Assembly: GCF_024138395.1 (NCBI RefSeq)
Contig: NZ_JAMYDU010000009.1
Location: forward strand, 1-64,000
Length of the DNA: 64,000 bases
DNA from: Pseudomonas mandelii
Lineage (GTDB): Bacteria > Pseudomonadota > Gammaproteobacteria > Pseudomonadales > Pseudomonadaceae
Reading direction: 5' to 3'
Shown here one piece after another: positions 27,205-35,878 of this stretch; position 1 is the first letter of the stretch, and each line of letters begins with the position of its first letter. Both the position numbers and the translations under genes were made by a program. Under the pieces are notes generated by a model, which worked only from the letters and a program-made list of their open reading frames with translations, made no database searches and was not told where the DNA came from.

Positions 27205-27629
27205 AATTCCGTCGTAAACCGCGGGAAACGATAGACATCAACCTCGCGTCGTTGATCGACGTGGTGTTTATCCTGCTGCTGTTTTTCGTTGTGACCACTA
27301 CCTTCACCCGTGAAACCCAGTTGCGCGTCGACTTGCCCGAAGCAGTCAGCGGTTCCCCGGCCGAAGACCAGCAGCCCAAGCAACTGGATATCGCCATCAG
27401 CGCCGAAGGTGTGTTCTCGGTCAACAACCAGTTGTTGCCCAAGAACGACCTGACCAGCCTGATGGAAGCGCTGCAGAAAGAATCCAATGGCGATACCAAC
27501 CTGCCACTGTCCATCAGCGCCGACGGCAAGACCCCCCATCAGTCCGTCATCACCGCGATGGACGCTGCCGGCAAGCTTGGTTTCAGTCACTTGCGCATGA
27601 CCACTGTCGAGGCGGCGCCGGCGTCCTGA
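27201..27629 (+). CDS. ExbD/TolR family protein
   Basis: 142 aa. It has a short basic N-terminus, one membrane helix with the conserved proton-carrying Asp ([19 protein letters not shown]) and a periplasmic domain. It overlaps the ExbB-like gene by four bases and lpxK by one base (TGATG), so the proton channel and lipid A kinase are co-translated. Confidence 0.93.
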   Translation: MKFRRKPRETIDINLASLIDVVFILLLFFVVTTTFTRETQLRVDLPEAVSGSPAEDQQPKQLDIAISAEGVFSVNNQLLPKNDLTSLMEALQKESNGDTNLPLSISADGKTPHQSVITAMDAAGKLGFSHLRMTTVEAAPAS

Positions 27630-28639
27630 TGGCCATGTCCGATCGATTGCTCGCTGCGTGGTACGAAGGCCATCCGGCGTTGAAACTGTTGCAGCCTCTG
27701 GAATGGCTCTATCGGCGCGTGGTCATCGGTAAGCGCGAGCGCTTTCTGGCGGGTGAAGGCGAGATCTATCAGCCGCCAGTGCCGCTGATTGTGGTCGGCA
27801 ACATCACGGTGGGCGGCACCGGCAAGACACCGCTGATTTTGTGGATGATTCAGCACTGCCAGCGCAACGGTCTGCGGGTCGGTGTGGTCAGCCGTGGTTA
27901 CGGCGCCAAACCTGCGCACTTGCCGTGGCGGGTCGAGGCGGATCAAGGCGCGGACGTGGCGGGTGATGAACCGTTGTTGATCGTCCAGCGCACCGGCGTG
28001 CCGCTGATGATCGACCCGGATCGCAGCCGCGCGGTCCAAGCCTTGCTGGCGAGTGAGCCGCTGGACCTGATCCTCTCCGACGACGGTATGCAGCATTATC
28101 GGCTGGCCCGGCACCTGGAACTGGTGCTGATCGATGCCGCCAGGGGGCTGGGCAACCAGCGTTGCCTGCCGGCCGGGCCGTTGCGCGAACCGATCGAGCG
28201 CCTGCAAAGCGTCGATGCGGTGCTTTACAACGGCGCCACGGCCGACCGCATCGACGGTTTTGCCTTCCAGCTGCAACCCACCGTGCTGGTCAACCTGCAA
28301 AGCGGCGAACGCCGGCCCCTTGACCACTTCCCTTCAGGCCAGGCCATTCACGCCGTGGCCGGGATCGGCAATCCCCAGCGTTTCTTCACGACCCTCGAAA
28401 CGCTACACTGGCAGCCAGTGCCACATGCATTTGCCGACCACGCCGAGTACAGCGTGCAGGCCTTGAATTTCACACCGTCATTGCCCGTGGTGATGACGGA
28501 AAAGGACGCGGTGAAGTGCCGTGCCTTCGCCGCCGCCGATTGGTGGTACCTGGCGGTCGATGCTGCGCCATCGCCGGCCTTCGTGGCCTGGTTCGATACG
28601 CAGCTGATACGCCTGTTGCCGGCTGGTCTTTTGCCTTAA
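27629..28639 (+). CDS. lpxK: Tetraacyldisaccharide 4'-kinase LpxK
   Basis: 336 aa. The P-loop [15 protein letters not shown] and [20 protein letters not shown] (in outline) are the LpxK hallmarks. It phosphorylates the lipid A disaccharide at 4' on the inner-membrane surface. A second ATG two codons later is possible. It overlaps exbD by one base and is followed by a Trm112-like gene and kdsB, a typical gammaproteobacterial arrangement. Confidence 0.96.
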   Translation: MAMSDRLLAAWYEGHPALKLLQPLEWLYRRVVIGKRERFLAGEGEIYQPPVPLIVVGNITVGGTGKTPLILWMIQHCQRNGLRVGVVSRGYGAKPAHLPWRVEADQGADVAGDEPLLIVQRTGVPLMIDPDRSRAVQALLASEPLDLILSDDGMQHYRLARHLELVLIDAARGLGNQRCLPAGPLREPIERLQSVDAVLYNGATADRIDGFAFQLQPTVLVNLQSGERRPLDHFPSGQAIHAVAGIGNPQRFFTTLETLHWQPVPHAFADHAEYSVQALNFTPSLPVVMTEKDAVKCRAFAAADWWYLAVDAAPSPAFVAWFDTQLIRLLPAGLLP

Positions 28640-28664
28640 CTCCGTTTCTATCCAGGGAATGTTC

Positions 28665-28850
28665 ATGGACACCAAATTGCTCGATATTCTCGCTTGCCCG
28701 GTCTGCAAAGGTCCGCTCAAGCTCAGCGCCGACAAAACCGAGCTGATCAGCAAGGGTGCCGGCCTGGCGTACCCGATTCGCGACGGCATCCCGGTGATGC
28801 TCGAAAGCGAAGCGCGCACCCTGACCACCGACGAGCGTCTGGATAAATGA
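28665..28850 (+). CDS. Trm112/YcaR family small protein
   Basis: 61 aa: [20 protein letters not shown] then [12 protein letters not shown]. It has the Trm112p-like fold with one CPVC pair; the second metal-ligand pair is missing, as usual in bacterial YcaR. The ATG at 28665 has AGGGA at seven bases; an ATG two codons upstream is too close to it. The gene is conserved between lpxK and kdsB, and its role is unclear. Confidence 0.93.
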   Translation: MDTKLLDILACPVCKGPLKLSADKTELISKGAGLAYPIRDGIPVMLESEARTLTTDERLDK

Positions 28851-29611
28851 CCACAGCCTTTACTGTCGTCATCCCATCGCGCTATGCCTCCACCCGTCTG
28901 CCGGGCAAACCCCTGCTGCTGATCGCCGGCAAGCCGATGATCCAGCACGTCTGGGAACAGGCGAGCAAAAGCAGTGCCCAGCGTGTGGTCGTGGCCACTG
29001 ACGATGCGCGCATTGTCGAGGCCTGCAAAAGCTTCGGTGCCGAGGTGGTGCTGACTCGCGAAGACCACAATTCCGGCACCGACCGACTGGCTGAAGTCGC
29101 GGCGAAACTGGGCCTGGCCCCGGACGCCATCGTGGTCAACGTTCAGGGCGACGAGCCGTTGATTCCGCCGAGCGTGATCGATCAGGTCGCCGCCAACCTG
29201 GCCGCCCACACCGAAGCGCGCATGGCCACCCTGGCCGAGCCGATCGAAGACGTGGAAACCCTGTTCAACCCCAATGTGGTCAAGGTGGTCAGCGACCTCA
29301 ATGGCCTGGCGCTGACGTTCAGCCGTGCCACTTTGCCGTGGGCGCGCGACGCGTTTGCCAAAAGCCGCGAGCAATTGCCGGAAGGTGTGCCTTATCGCCG
29401 TCACATCGGCATTTATGCCTATCGCGCCGGTTTTCTGCATGACTTCGTCACCTGGGGCCCGTGCTGGCTGGAAAACACCGAAGCGCTGGAGCAACTGCGG
29501 GCGCTCTGGCACGGCGTGCGGATTCATGTGGCCGATGCGCTGATCGCACCGCCTACCGGCGTCGATACCATTGAAGACCTCGAGCGCGTTCGTCGCTTGC
29601 TGGAGGCCTGA
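28847..29611 (+). CDS. kdsB: CMP-KDO synthetase KdsB
   Basis: 254 aa. The N-terminus [19 protein letters not shown] is the nucleotidyltransferase signature; [11 protein letters not shown] and [15 protein letters not shown] are typical of KdsB. It activates KDO with CTP for lipopolysaccharide core synthesis in the cytoplasm. It overlaps the Trm112-like gene (ATGA) and the phosphatase gene (one base). Confidence 0.96.
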   Translation: MTTAFTVVIPSRYASTRLPGKPLLLIAGKPMIQHVWEQASKSSAQRVVVATDDARIVEACKSFGAEVVLTREDHNSGTDRLAEVAAKLGLAPDAIVVNVQGDEPLIPPSVIDQVAANLAAHTEARMATLAEPIEDVETLFNPNVVKVVSDLNGLALTFSRATLPWARDAFAKSREQLPEGVPYRRHIGIYAYRAGFLHDFVTWGPCWLENTEALEQLRALWHGVRIHVADALIAPPTGVDTIEDLERVRRLLEA

Positions 29612-30075
29612 TGCGGGTTCTGTTCGTCTGCCTTGGCAATATCTGCCGTTCCCCCACGGCTGAAGGCGTATTGCGGCACAAACTGCGTGAGGCGGGGCTG
29701 GCCGATCAAGTCGAAGTGGCTTCCGCCGGCACCGGCGACTGGCACGTCGGCAAGGCCCCGGACAAGCGCAGCCAGGCCGCGGCCAAGTTGCGCGGCTACG
29801 ACCTGTCCGCCCAGCGCGCGCAGCAAATCAGCCGTGCCGATTTCGCCACCTACGACCTGATTCTGGCGATGGACAACAGCAACCTGCGCCATCTCAAGGC
29901 CCTGCAACCGGCCAAGGGCAAGGCCGAACTGGACCTGTTCCTGCGTCGCTTCCAGTCGGAAATCGATGAAGTGCCGGATCCTTATCACGACAGTGATCAG
30001 GGGTTCGAAAAGGTACTGGACCTGATCGAGCGCGCCAGCGATTTGCTGGTAATCGAATTGAAGGGCCGGTTATGA
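29611..30075 (+). CDS. Low-molecular-weight protein-tyrosine phosphatase
   Basis: 154 aa. The active-site loop VCLGNICRSPTAEG (CxxxxxRS) lies at residues about 6-19, and the general acid is in VPDPYHD near residue 125. It overlaps kdsB and murB. The family may act on bacterial tyrosine kinases; the substrate here is unknown. Confidence 0.93.
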   Translation: MRVLFVCLGNICRSPTAEGVLRHKLREAGLADQVEVASAGTGDWHVGKAPDKRSQAAAKLRGYDLSAQRAQQISRADFATYDLILAMDNSNLRHLKALQPAKGKAELDLFLRRFQSEIDEVPDPYHDSDQGFEKVLDLIERASDLLVIELKGRL

Positions 30076-31091
30076 GTTTGCAGGTACAAGCTCAGGTATC
30101 GCTCAAGCCGTTCAACAGCTTTGGCGTGGATGTACAGGCCCGGCTGTTTGCCGAGGCCCATAGCGATGCCGACGTACGCGAAGCCCTGGCCTATGGGCTG
30201 GAGCATGATGTGCCCGTATTGGTGATCGGTGGCGGCAGCAATTTGCTGCTGACCGCTGATGTGCAGGCGCTGGTGCTGCGCATGGCCACGCGGGGAATTC
30301 GCCTGCTGACCGATGATGGCAACCAGGTGGTGATCGAAGCCGAGGCGGGCGAGCCTTGGCATCCTTTTGTGCAACATACGCTGGCGCAAGGGTTGGCGGG
30401 GCTGGAAAACCTCAGCCTGATTCCCGGCACCGTGGGCGCGGCACCGATGCAGAACATCGGCGCTTATGGCGTCGAGATAAAAGACGTTTTTGCCGGCCTG
30501 ACCGCCCTCGATCGTCAGACCGGCGAACTGCGGGACTTCACGCTGGCCGAATGCAACTTCGCCTACCGTGACAGCCTGTTCAAACAGGAACCGGGGCGCT
30601 GGTTGATCCTGCGGGTGCGTTTCACCCTTACGCGCACCGCGCACCTGCACCTGGAATACGGCCCGGTTCGCCAGCGCCTGACGTCGCTGGGCATCGATCA
30701 CCCGACGCCTACAGACGTCAGTCAGGCCATTTGCAGCATTCGCAACGAAAAGCTCCCGGACCCGGCGGTGCTCGGCAATGCCGGCAGCTTCTTCAAGAAC
30801 CCCTTGGTGCCGGCGACATTGGTGGCGCAACTCAAGGAGCAATACCCGGAGCTGGTGGCCTATGCGCAGCCCGACGGGCAAATGAAACTGGCGGCGGGCT
30901 GGCTGATCGAACGGGCCGGCTGGAAAGGCTTTCGCGACGGTGATGCCGGTGTCCATAAATTACAGGCGCTGGTGCTGGTTAACTACGGTGCCGCAACGGG
31001 CCTGCAATTGCTGAACCTGGCGCAGCGTATTCAGAAAGACATATCAGAGCGTTTCAAGGTCGACCTGGAAATGGAACCCAATCGGTATTGA
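30072..31091 (+). CDS. murB: UDP-N-acetylenolpyruvoylglucosamine reductase MurB
   Basis: 339 aa, type I MurB. The FAD-binding part has VLVIGGGSNLLLTADV and GLENLSLIPGTVGAAPMQNIGAYG (in outline). The catalytic region has KLPDPAVLGNAGSFFKNP. It reduces enolpyruvyl-UDP-GlcNAc to UDP-MurNAc. It is the last gene of this overlapping operon and is followed by a terminator. Confidence 0.96.
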   Translation: MSLQVQAQVSLKPFNSFGVDVQARLFAEAHSDADVREALAYGLEHDVPVLVIGGGSNLLLTADVQALVLRMATRGIRLLTDDGNQVVIEAEAGEPWHPFVQHTLAQGLAGLENLSLIPGTVGAAPMQNIGAYGVEIKDVFAGLTALDRQTGELRDFTLAECNFAYRDSLFKQEPGRWLILRVRFTLTRTAHLHLEYGPVRQRLTSLGIDHPTPTDVSQAICSIRNEKLPDPAVLGNAGSFFKNPLVPATLVAQLKEQYPELVAYAQPDGQMKLAAGWLIERAGWKGFRDGDAGVHKLQALVLVNYGAATGLQLLNLAQRIQKDISERFKVDLEMEPNRY

Positions 31092-31115
31092 GGCTACGCT
31101 TTCACGGCTGATTCC

Positions 31116-31152
31116 AAAGCCCTGCACATCTTCAAGTGTGCAGGGCTTTTTT
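31116..31152 (+). terminator. Intrinsic terminator after murB
   Basis: AAAGCCCTGCAC pairs with GTGCAGGGCTTT and is followed by TTTTTG. Confidence 0.9.
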
Positions 31153-31325
31153 GTTAATGCTGGGTTAACTTAGCTACCTAACGATGCAAGCATTTGCTCC
31201 ACCAAAGGCCCGGTGCAGACATCGCGTCCGCATAAGAGAGCCTATTAGCCTGAGTCGATCTGCGCGAAGGAACCACGTTGCAGATTGCTCGACCCCATAA
31301 CCTCTATAACTATGCGGGCGTGCCC

Positions 31326-31796
31326 ATGATTACCCTGAAACTCAATGGTCAAGATCATCAACTCGATGTCACCGAGGACATGCCGCTGCTCTGGGCGATC
31401 CGTGACGTGGCCGGTTACAACGGCACCAAATTCGGCTGCGGCATGGGCCTGTGTGGCGCCTGCACCATTCATATCGACGGTGCGCCCGCGCGCAGTTGCA
31501 TCATGCCGATTGGCTCGGTAGTCGGCCAGAACGTCACCACCATCGATAACCTGCACGCTGACCCGGTTGGCAAAGTCGTCCAGCAAGCCTGGCTCGACAG
31601 CGCCGTGGCTCAGTGCGGTTACTGCCAGGGCGGGCAGATCATGTCGGCCACCGCATTGCTGAAAACCAATCCGAACCCCAGCGACGAGCAGATTGAAGAG
31701 GCGATGGTCGGCAATATTTGCCGTTGTGGCACCTACAACCGGATCAAGACTGCCATCCGGCAGGCATCCACTCACCTGAAGGAGGCCAAGGCATGA
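31326..31796 (+). CDS. [2Fe-2S] subunit of molybdenum hydroxylase (IorA-like)
   Basis: 156 aa. The plant-type ferredoxin cluster is seen in GCGMGLCGACTIHIDG, and the second cluster in CGYCQGGQ with ICRCGTY. It transfers electrons from the molybdenum subunit. The start is uncertain: ATG 31326 matches the usual family N-terminus (MITLKLNGQ), but an in-frame TTG at 31278 has a better ribosome site (AAGGAA). There is no signal peptide. It overlaps the large-subunit gene by four bases. Confidence 0.92.
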   Translation: MITLKLNGQDHQLDVTEDMPLLWAIRDVAGYNGTKFGCGMGLCGACTIHIDGAPARSCIMPIGSVVGQNVTTIDNLHADPVGKVVQQAWLDSAVAQCGYCQGGQIMSATALLKTNPNPSDEQIEEAMVGNICRCGTYNRIKTAIRQASTHLKEAKA

Positions 31797-34114
31797 GCCA
31801 GTTACCGAATGACTTTGCGCTGAGCAACCTCAGCCGTCGTGGCTTCCTCAAAGGCGTGGGCGCCACCAGTGCGCTGGTGCTGGCAGCCAGTTGGGGTTGG
31901 CAGGACGCGCTCGCTGCCGAAAAAGACAAAAAGTTCGGCGCCGACGGCATGCCCAACGGCTGGATCGATGATCCCAAGGTTTATGTCAGCATCGCCGCCG
32001 ATGGCAGCGTGACCGTGGTCTGCAACCGCTCGGAAATGGGCCAGGGCGTGCGCACCAGTCTGACCATGGTAGTAGCTGATGAACTGGACGCCGACTGGGC
32101 GCTGGTAAAGGTGCAACAGGCGCCGGGGGACGAAGTGCGTTTCGGTAACCAGGACACCGACGGTTCGCGCAGCATGCGTCACTGGTACGAGCCGATGCGC
32201 CGTTGCGGTGCTGCCGCGCGGACCATGCTTGAGCAAGCCGCCGCCGCGCAGTGGAAAGTGCCGGTCAGCGAGTGCCGTGCGCAACTGCATAAAGTCATAC
32301 ACCAACCGACCGGTCGTGAACTGGGCTACGGCGCGTTGGCCGCCGCGGCCAGTGCGCTGGCGGTGCCGGCCCGCGACAGCCTGCGGCTCAAGCAGCCGTC
32401 GGAATTCCGTTATATCGGCAAGGAAGGCACCAAGGCCATCGACGGTGCGGACATCGTCAATGGTCGCGCGGTTTATGGCGCCGATGTGCATTTCGACGGC
32501 ATGCTCTTCGCCACCATCGCGCGTCCAGCGGTGTACGGCGGCAAAGTCAAATCCTTCGATGCCAGCGCTGTGATGAAAGTCCCGGGGGTGATCAAGGTTC
32601 TGCAAATCGAAAGCCGTCCATTGCCGTCCGAGTTTCAACCTCTGGGCGGTGTGGCCGTAGTGGCCAGCAATACCTGGGCGGCGATCAAGGGCCGCGAGGC
32701 GCTGAAAATCGAGTGGGATGACGGCCCCAACGCCAGTTACGACTCGATCGCCTACCGCAAGGAAATCGAAGCCGCGTCCCTCAAACCCGGCAAAGTGGTG
32801 CGCAATACTGGCAGCATCGACCAGGCCATGAGCAGCGCCGACAGTACCCTCGAAGCCTCTTACTACCTGCCGCACCTGGCGCAATCGCCCATGGAGCCGA
32901 TGGTCGCCGTCGCCCGTTTCAAGGACGGCGTGTGCGAAGCCTGGGCCCCAAGCCAGGCACCGCAAGTCACCCGTGAACGGATCGGCGAGCGCCTCGGTAT
33001 TCCATTCGATAATGTCACCCTCAACGTCACCTTGCTCGGCGGCGGTTTTGGCCGCAAGTCCAAGCCGGACTTCGTCATTGAAGCGGCGATCCTGGCCAAG
33101 GAGTTCCCGGGCAAGGCCGTACGGGTGCAATGGACCCGTGAAGACGACATCCATAACTCTTATTTCCACACCGTGTCGGCCGAATACCTGAAAGCCAGCC
33201 TGAACAAGGATGGCCTGCCGTCCGGCTGGCTGCACCGCACGGTGGCGCCAAGCATCACCGCGCTGTTCGCGCCGGGCATGAACCATGAGGCGGCTTTCGA
33301 GCTGGGCATGGGCTTTACCAACATGGCTTACGCGATCCCCAACGTGCGCCTGGAAAACCCTGAAGCGATGGTCCATACGCGGGTCGGCTGGTATCGCTCG
33401 GTGTCGAACATTCCCCACGGCTTTGCGATTCAGAGCTTTGTCGATGAGCTGGCCCACAAGGCTGGTCAGGATCCGCTCAAGTACCAGATCAAACTGCTCG
33501 GCCCGGACCGTCAGATCGATCCGCGCACTCTGAGCGAGGAGTGGAACTACGGTGAATCCCCCGAGCGTTACCCGATTGATACCGCTCGGATGCGCATCGT
33601 GCTGGAAACCGCCGCCAAAGCGGCCGGTTGGGGGCGTGAGTTGCCCAAGGGCCGAGGCTTGGGCCTGGCGGTGCATTATAGTTTTGTCACTTATGTGGCG
33701 GCGGTGATCGAGGTGGAAGTCAAAGACGATGGTACGTTGATCGTGCACAAGGCCGACATCGCCGTGGATTGCGGTCCGCAGATCAACCCCGAGCGGATTC
33801 GCTCGCAGTTCGAAGGTGCCTGCGTCATGGGCCTGGGCAACGCGGTGCTGGGGGAAATCAGCTTCAAGGACGGCAAGGTTCAGCAGGACAATTTCCACAT
33901 GTACGAAGTGGCGCGCATGTCTCTGGCACCGAAAGAAATCGCCGTGCATCTGGTCACGCCACCGGGCGATGTGCCGTTGGGCGGGGTCGGTGAGCCAGGC
34001 GTGCCGCCGATCGCGCCAGCGCTGTGCAACGCGATCTTCGCCGCCACCGGCAAGCGCATCCGTGACCTGCCGGTACGTTATCAGCTGCAAGGCTGGCAGA
34101 AGGCGCAAGCCTGA
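31793..34114 (+). CDS. Molybdopterin-binding subunit of aldehyde/xanthine-type hydroxylase (IorB-like)
   Basis: 773 aa. The N-terminus has a twin-arginine signal ([10 protein letters not shown]), so the folded enzyme is expected in the periplasm. Molybdenum-site features include [23 protein letters not shown] and the catalytic Glu region [14 protein letters not shown] near the C-terminus. The architecture is that of isoquinoline 1-oxidoreductase or related membrane or periplasmic aldehyde dehydrogenases, and the substrate cannot be told from sequence. It is followed by XdhC- and MocA-like maturation genes. Confidence 0.92.
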   Translation: MSQLPNDFALSNLSRRGFLKGVGATSALVLAASWGWQDALAAEKDKKFGADGMPNGWIDDPKVYVSIAADGSVTVVCNRSEMGQGVRTSLTMVVADELDADWALVKVQQAPGDEVRFGNQDTDGSRSMRHWYEPMRRCGAAARTMLEQAAAAQWKVPVSECRAQLHKVIHQPTGRELGYGALAAAASALAVPARDSLRLKQPSEFRYIGKEGTKAIDGADIVNGRAVYGADVHFDGMLFATIARPAVYGGKVKSFDASAVMKVPGVIKVLQIESRPLPSEFQPLGGVAVVASNTWAAIKGREALKIEWDDGPNASYDSIAYRKEIEAASLKPGKVVRNTGSIDQAMSSADSTLEASYYLPHLAQSPMEPMVAVARFKDGVCEAWAPSQAPQVTRERIGERLGIPFDNVTLNVTLLGGGFGRKSKPDFVIEAAILAKEFPGKAVRVQWTREDDIHNSYFHTVSAEYLKASLNKDGLPSGWLHRTVAPSITALFAPGMNHEAAFELGMGFTNMAYAIPNVRLENPEAMVHTRVGWYRSVSNIPHGFAIQSFVDELAHKAGQDPLKYQIKLLGPDRQIDPRTLSEEWNYGESPERYPIDTARMRIVLETAAKAAGWGRELPKGRGLGLAVHYSFVTYVAAVIEVEVKDDGTLIVHKADIAVDCGPQINPERIRSQFEGACVMGLGNAVLGEISFKDGKVQQDNFHMYEVARMSLAPKEIAVHLVTPPGDVPLGGVGEPGVPPIAPALCNAIFAATGKRIRDLPVRYQLQGWQKAQA

Positions 34115-35097
34115 TGGACAGCGTCGATCTGAATGTCCTGCGCAGCGTGCTGGAATGGCGCCGCGCCGGTCAGCGGGTGATGTTGTACAGCGTGGTCCAG
34201 ACCTGGGGCACCGCGCCCCGGGCACCTGGCGCCATGCTGGCCTTGCGTGAAGATGGTGTGGTGATTGGCTCGGTGTCCGGTGGCTGCATCGAGGATGACC
34301 TGATTGCCCGGCTGCACGATGGCCGTATCCCGGCCGATGGGCCGCCGGTGCAGTTGATTACCTATGGCGTCACCCGTGAGGAGGCCGCACGGTTTGGTTT
34401 GCCGTGCGGCGGCACATTGCGCCTGACCGAAGAGCGCGTCGGTGACCCGGTGTGGGTCGCCGAATTGTTGGCACGCTGCGAGGCGCATGAAATCGTTGCG
34501 CGTGAGCTGAATCTGGCGACCGGTGAAGTGGTTTTGCAGCAAGCGAGCAAGACCGATGCGCTGGTGTTTGACGGGCAGACCTTGCGCGCCATTTATGGTC
34601 CACGCTGGCGGCTGTTGCTGATCGGTGCCGGCCAACTGTCGCGCTACGTTGCCGAGATGGCGCGGCTGCTGGATTTCGAAGTGCTGATCTGCGATCCGCG
34701 CACCGAGTTCGTCTACGGCTGGGAGGAGCAACAGGGTCGCTTCGTCCCGGGCATGCCCGATGAAGCGGTGCTGACCATCCAGACCGACGAGCGCACGGCC
34801 ATTGTCGCGCTGACCCACGATCCGCGCCTGGATGACATGGCGCTGCTTACCGCGCTGGACTCCAAGGCGTTTTATGTCGGTGCGCTGGGTTCGCGGGTCA
34901 ACAGCCAGAAGCGCCGGGACAACCTGGCTCAGCTAGGCTTGTCTCAACAGGCCATCGAGCGCTTGCACGGCCCGATCGGTTTGCACATCGGCAGCCATAC
35001 ACCGGCGGAAATCGCCTTGTCGCTGCTGGCCGAAATTGTGGCGATCAAGAACGGCGTCGAGCTGAAACAGAAGAAGCCGTTGCAGGAGGGCGTATGA
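34114..35097 (+). CDS. XdhC/CoxI family maturation protein
   Basis: 327 aa. An N-terminal XdhC domain has GSVSGGCIEDDL, and a C-terminal Rossmann domain has LLIGAGQLSRYVAEMA and YVGALGSRVNSQKRR. Family members insert or sulfurate molybdenum cofactor for the adjacent hydroxylase. It overlaps the large-subunit stop by one base and the next gene by four. Confidence 0.92.
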   Translation: MDSVDLNVLRSVLEWRRAGQRVMLYSVVQTWGTAPRAPGAMLALREDGVVIGSVSGGCIEDDLIARLHDGRIPADGPPVQLITYGVTREEAARFGLPCGGTLRLTEERVGDPVWVAELLARCEAHEIVARELNLATGEVVLQQASKTDALVFDGQTLRAIYGPRWRLLLIGAGQLSRYVAEMARLLDFEVLICDPRTEFVYGWEEQQGRFVPGMPDEAVLTIQTDERTAIVALTHDPRLDDMALLTALDSKAFYVGALGSRVNSQKRRDNLAQLGLSQQAIERLHGPIGLHIGSHTPAEIALSLLAEIVAIKNGVELKQKKPLQEGV

Positions 35098-35687
35098 GCG
35101 ACCCCATCGGCGTTATCGTAGTGGCCGCGGGGCAGGGCAGTCGGTTCCGACAAGTAGCGGGTGACGATAAGGACAAGCTGCTGGTGGACTGCACCGGTCG
35201 TGACGGCGTCAGCGTGCATTCGATGATCGAGCAGGTGCTGGTAAATCTGCCGGCCACGCTTGAAAAGCGCGTGCTGGTGACCACGGCGGATCGCCCGCAA
35301 GTGATTCGTATGGCTCAGGCCTATGGGTGCGAGATTGTGCGGATCGAGTCGACCGGTCTGGGCGACAGCATTGCGGCGGGAGTGGCGGCGTGTTCGCAGC
35401 TCGGTGGCTGGCTGATCGTGCTGGGGGATATGCCGTTTATCCTGCCGTCCAGCATTGAGCAGGTTGTTGCGAATATTGCCGATGATGCGATCAGCGTGCC
35501 GGTGTATGAAGGGCAATATGGGCATCCGGTGGGGTTCGGGCGAAGTTTTGGTCCGGGATTGATGGCGTTGACCGGTGATCAGGGCGCCAAGTTGCTGTTC
35601 GCACAGGCGAGGGTGGTCGAGGTGGCGGTGGAGGATCCCGGCGTGTTGTGGGATGTGGATACCCCAGAGGGACTGGTCTTCGCCTGA
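35094..35687 (+). CDS. MocA/MobA-like molybdenum cofactor nucleotidyltransferase
   Basis: 197 aa. The N-terminal VVAAGQGSRFRQ and LGDMPFILPSS are typical of the NTP-transferase fold that adds CMP or GMP to molybdopterin. It has only 'VAAGQGSR', a variant of the usual LAAGxSxRxG. Together with the XdhC-like protein it probably serves the hydroxylase upstream (four-base overlap). A REPIN follows the stop. Confidence 0.88.
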   Translation: MSDPIGVIVVAAGQGSRFRQVAGDDKDKLLVDCTGRDGVSVHSMIEQVLVNLPATLEKRVLVTTADRPQVIRMAQAYGCEIVRIESTGLGDSIAAGVAACSQLGGWLIVLGDMPFILPSSIEQVVANIADDAISVPVYEGQYGHPVGFGRSFGPGLMALTGDQGAKLLFAQARVVEVAVEDPGVLWDVDTPEGLVFA

Positions 35688-35695
35688 CTCACCGC

Positions 35696-35789
35696 CATCG
35701 CGGGCAAGCCACGCTCCCACAGGTTTTGCGTCGAGCATAATTTCTCCTGAGCGACACAAAACCTGTGGGGGCGTGGCTTGCCCGCGATG
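35696..35789. repeat. REPIN, GCGGGCAAGCCACGCTCCCACAGG class
   Basis: 33-base arms (35696-35728 and 35757-35789) with a single mismatch. It lies between the convergent MocA-like gene and rne. Confidence 0.92.
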
Positions 35790-35824
35790 AACGGTAACGC
35801 GGTTTTCCTGCGTTACAACGGGCA

Positions 35825-35865
35825 TAAAAAAAGCCCCGCCTGGCTTTACCATGCGGGGCTTTTTA
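35825..35865 (-). terminator. Intrinsic terminator of rne
   Basis: AAAAAGCCCCGC pairs with GCGGGGCTTTTT around a 13-base loop. On the minus strand a T run follows. It lies 14 bases after the rne stop. Confidence 0.9.
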
Positions 35866-35878
35866 GTGGCCAATGGAA

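Noticed and set aside
31802-34225. Open frame of 807 codons on the minus strand opposite the molybdenum subunit gene
   Set aside because: Antisense shadow. The His/Arg/Gln-rich composition is typical of reversed GC-rich coding sequence, and the plus-strand protein has a Tat signal and Mo-site motifs.
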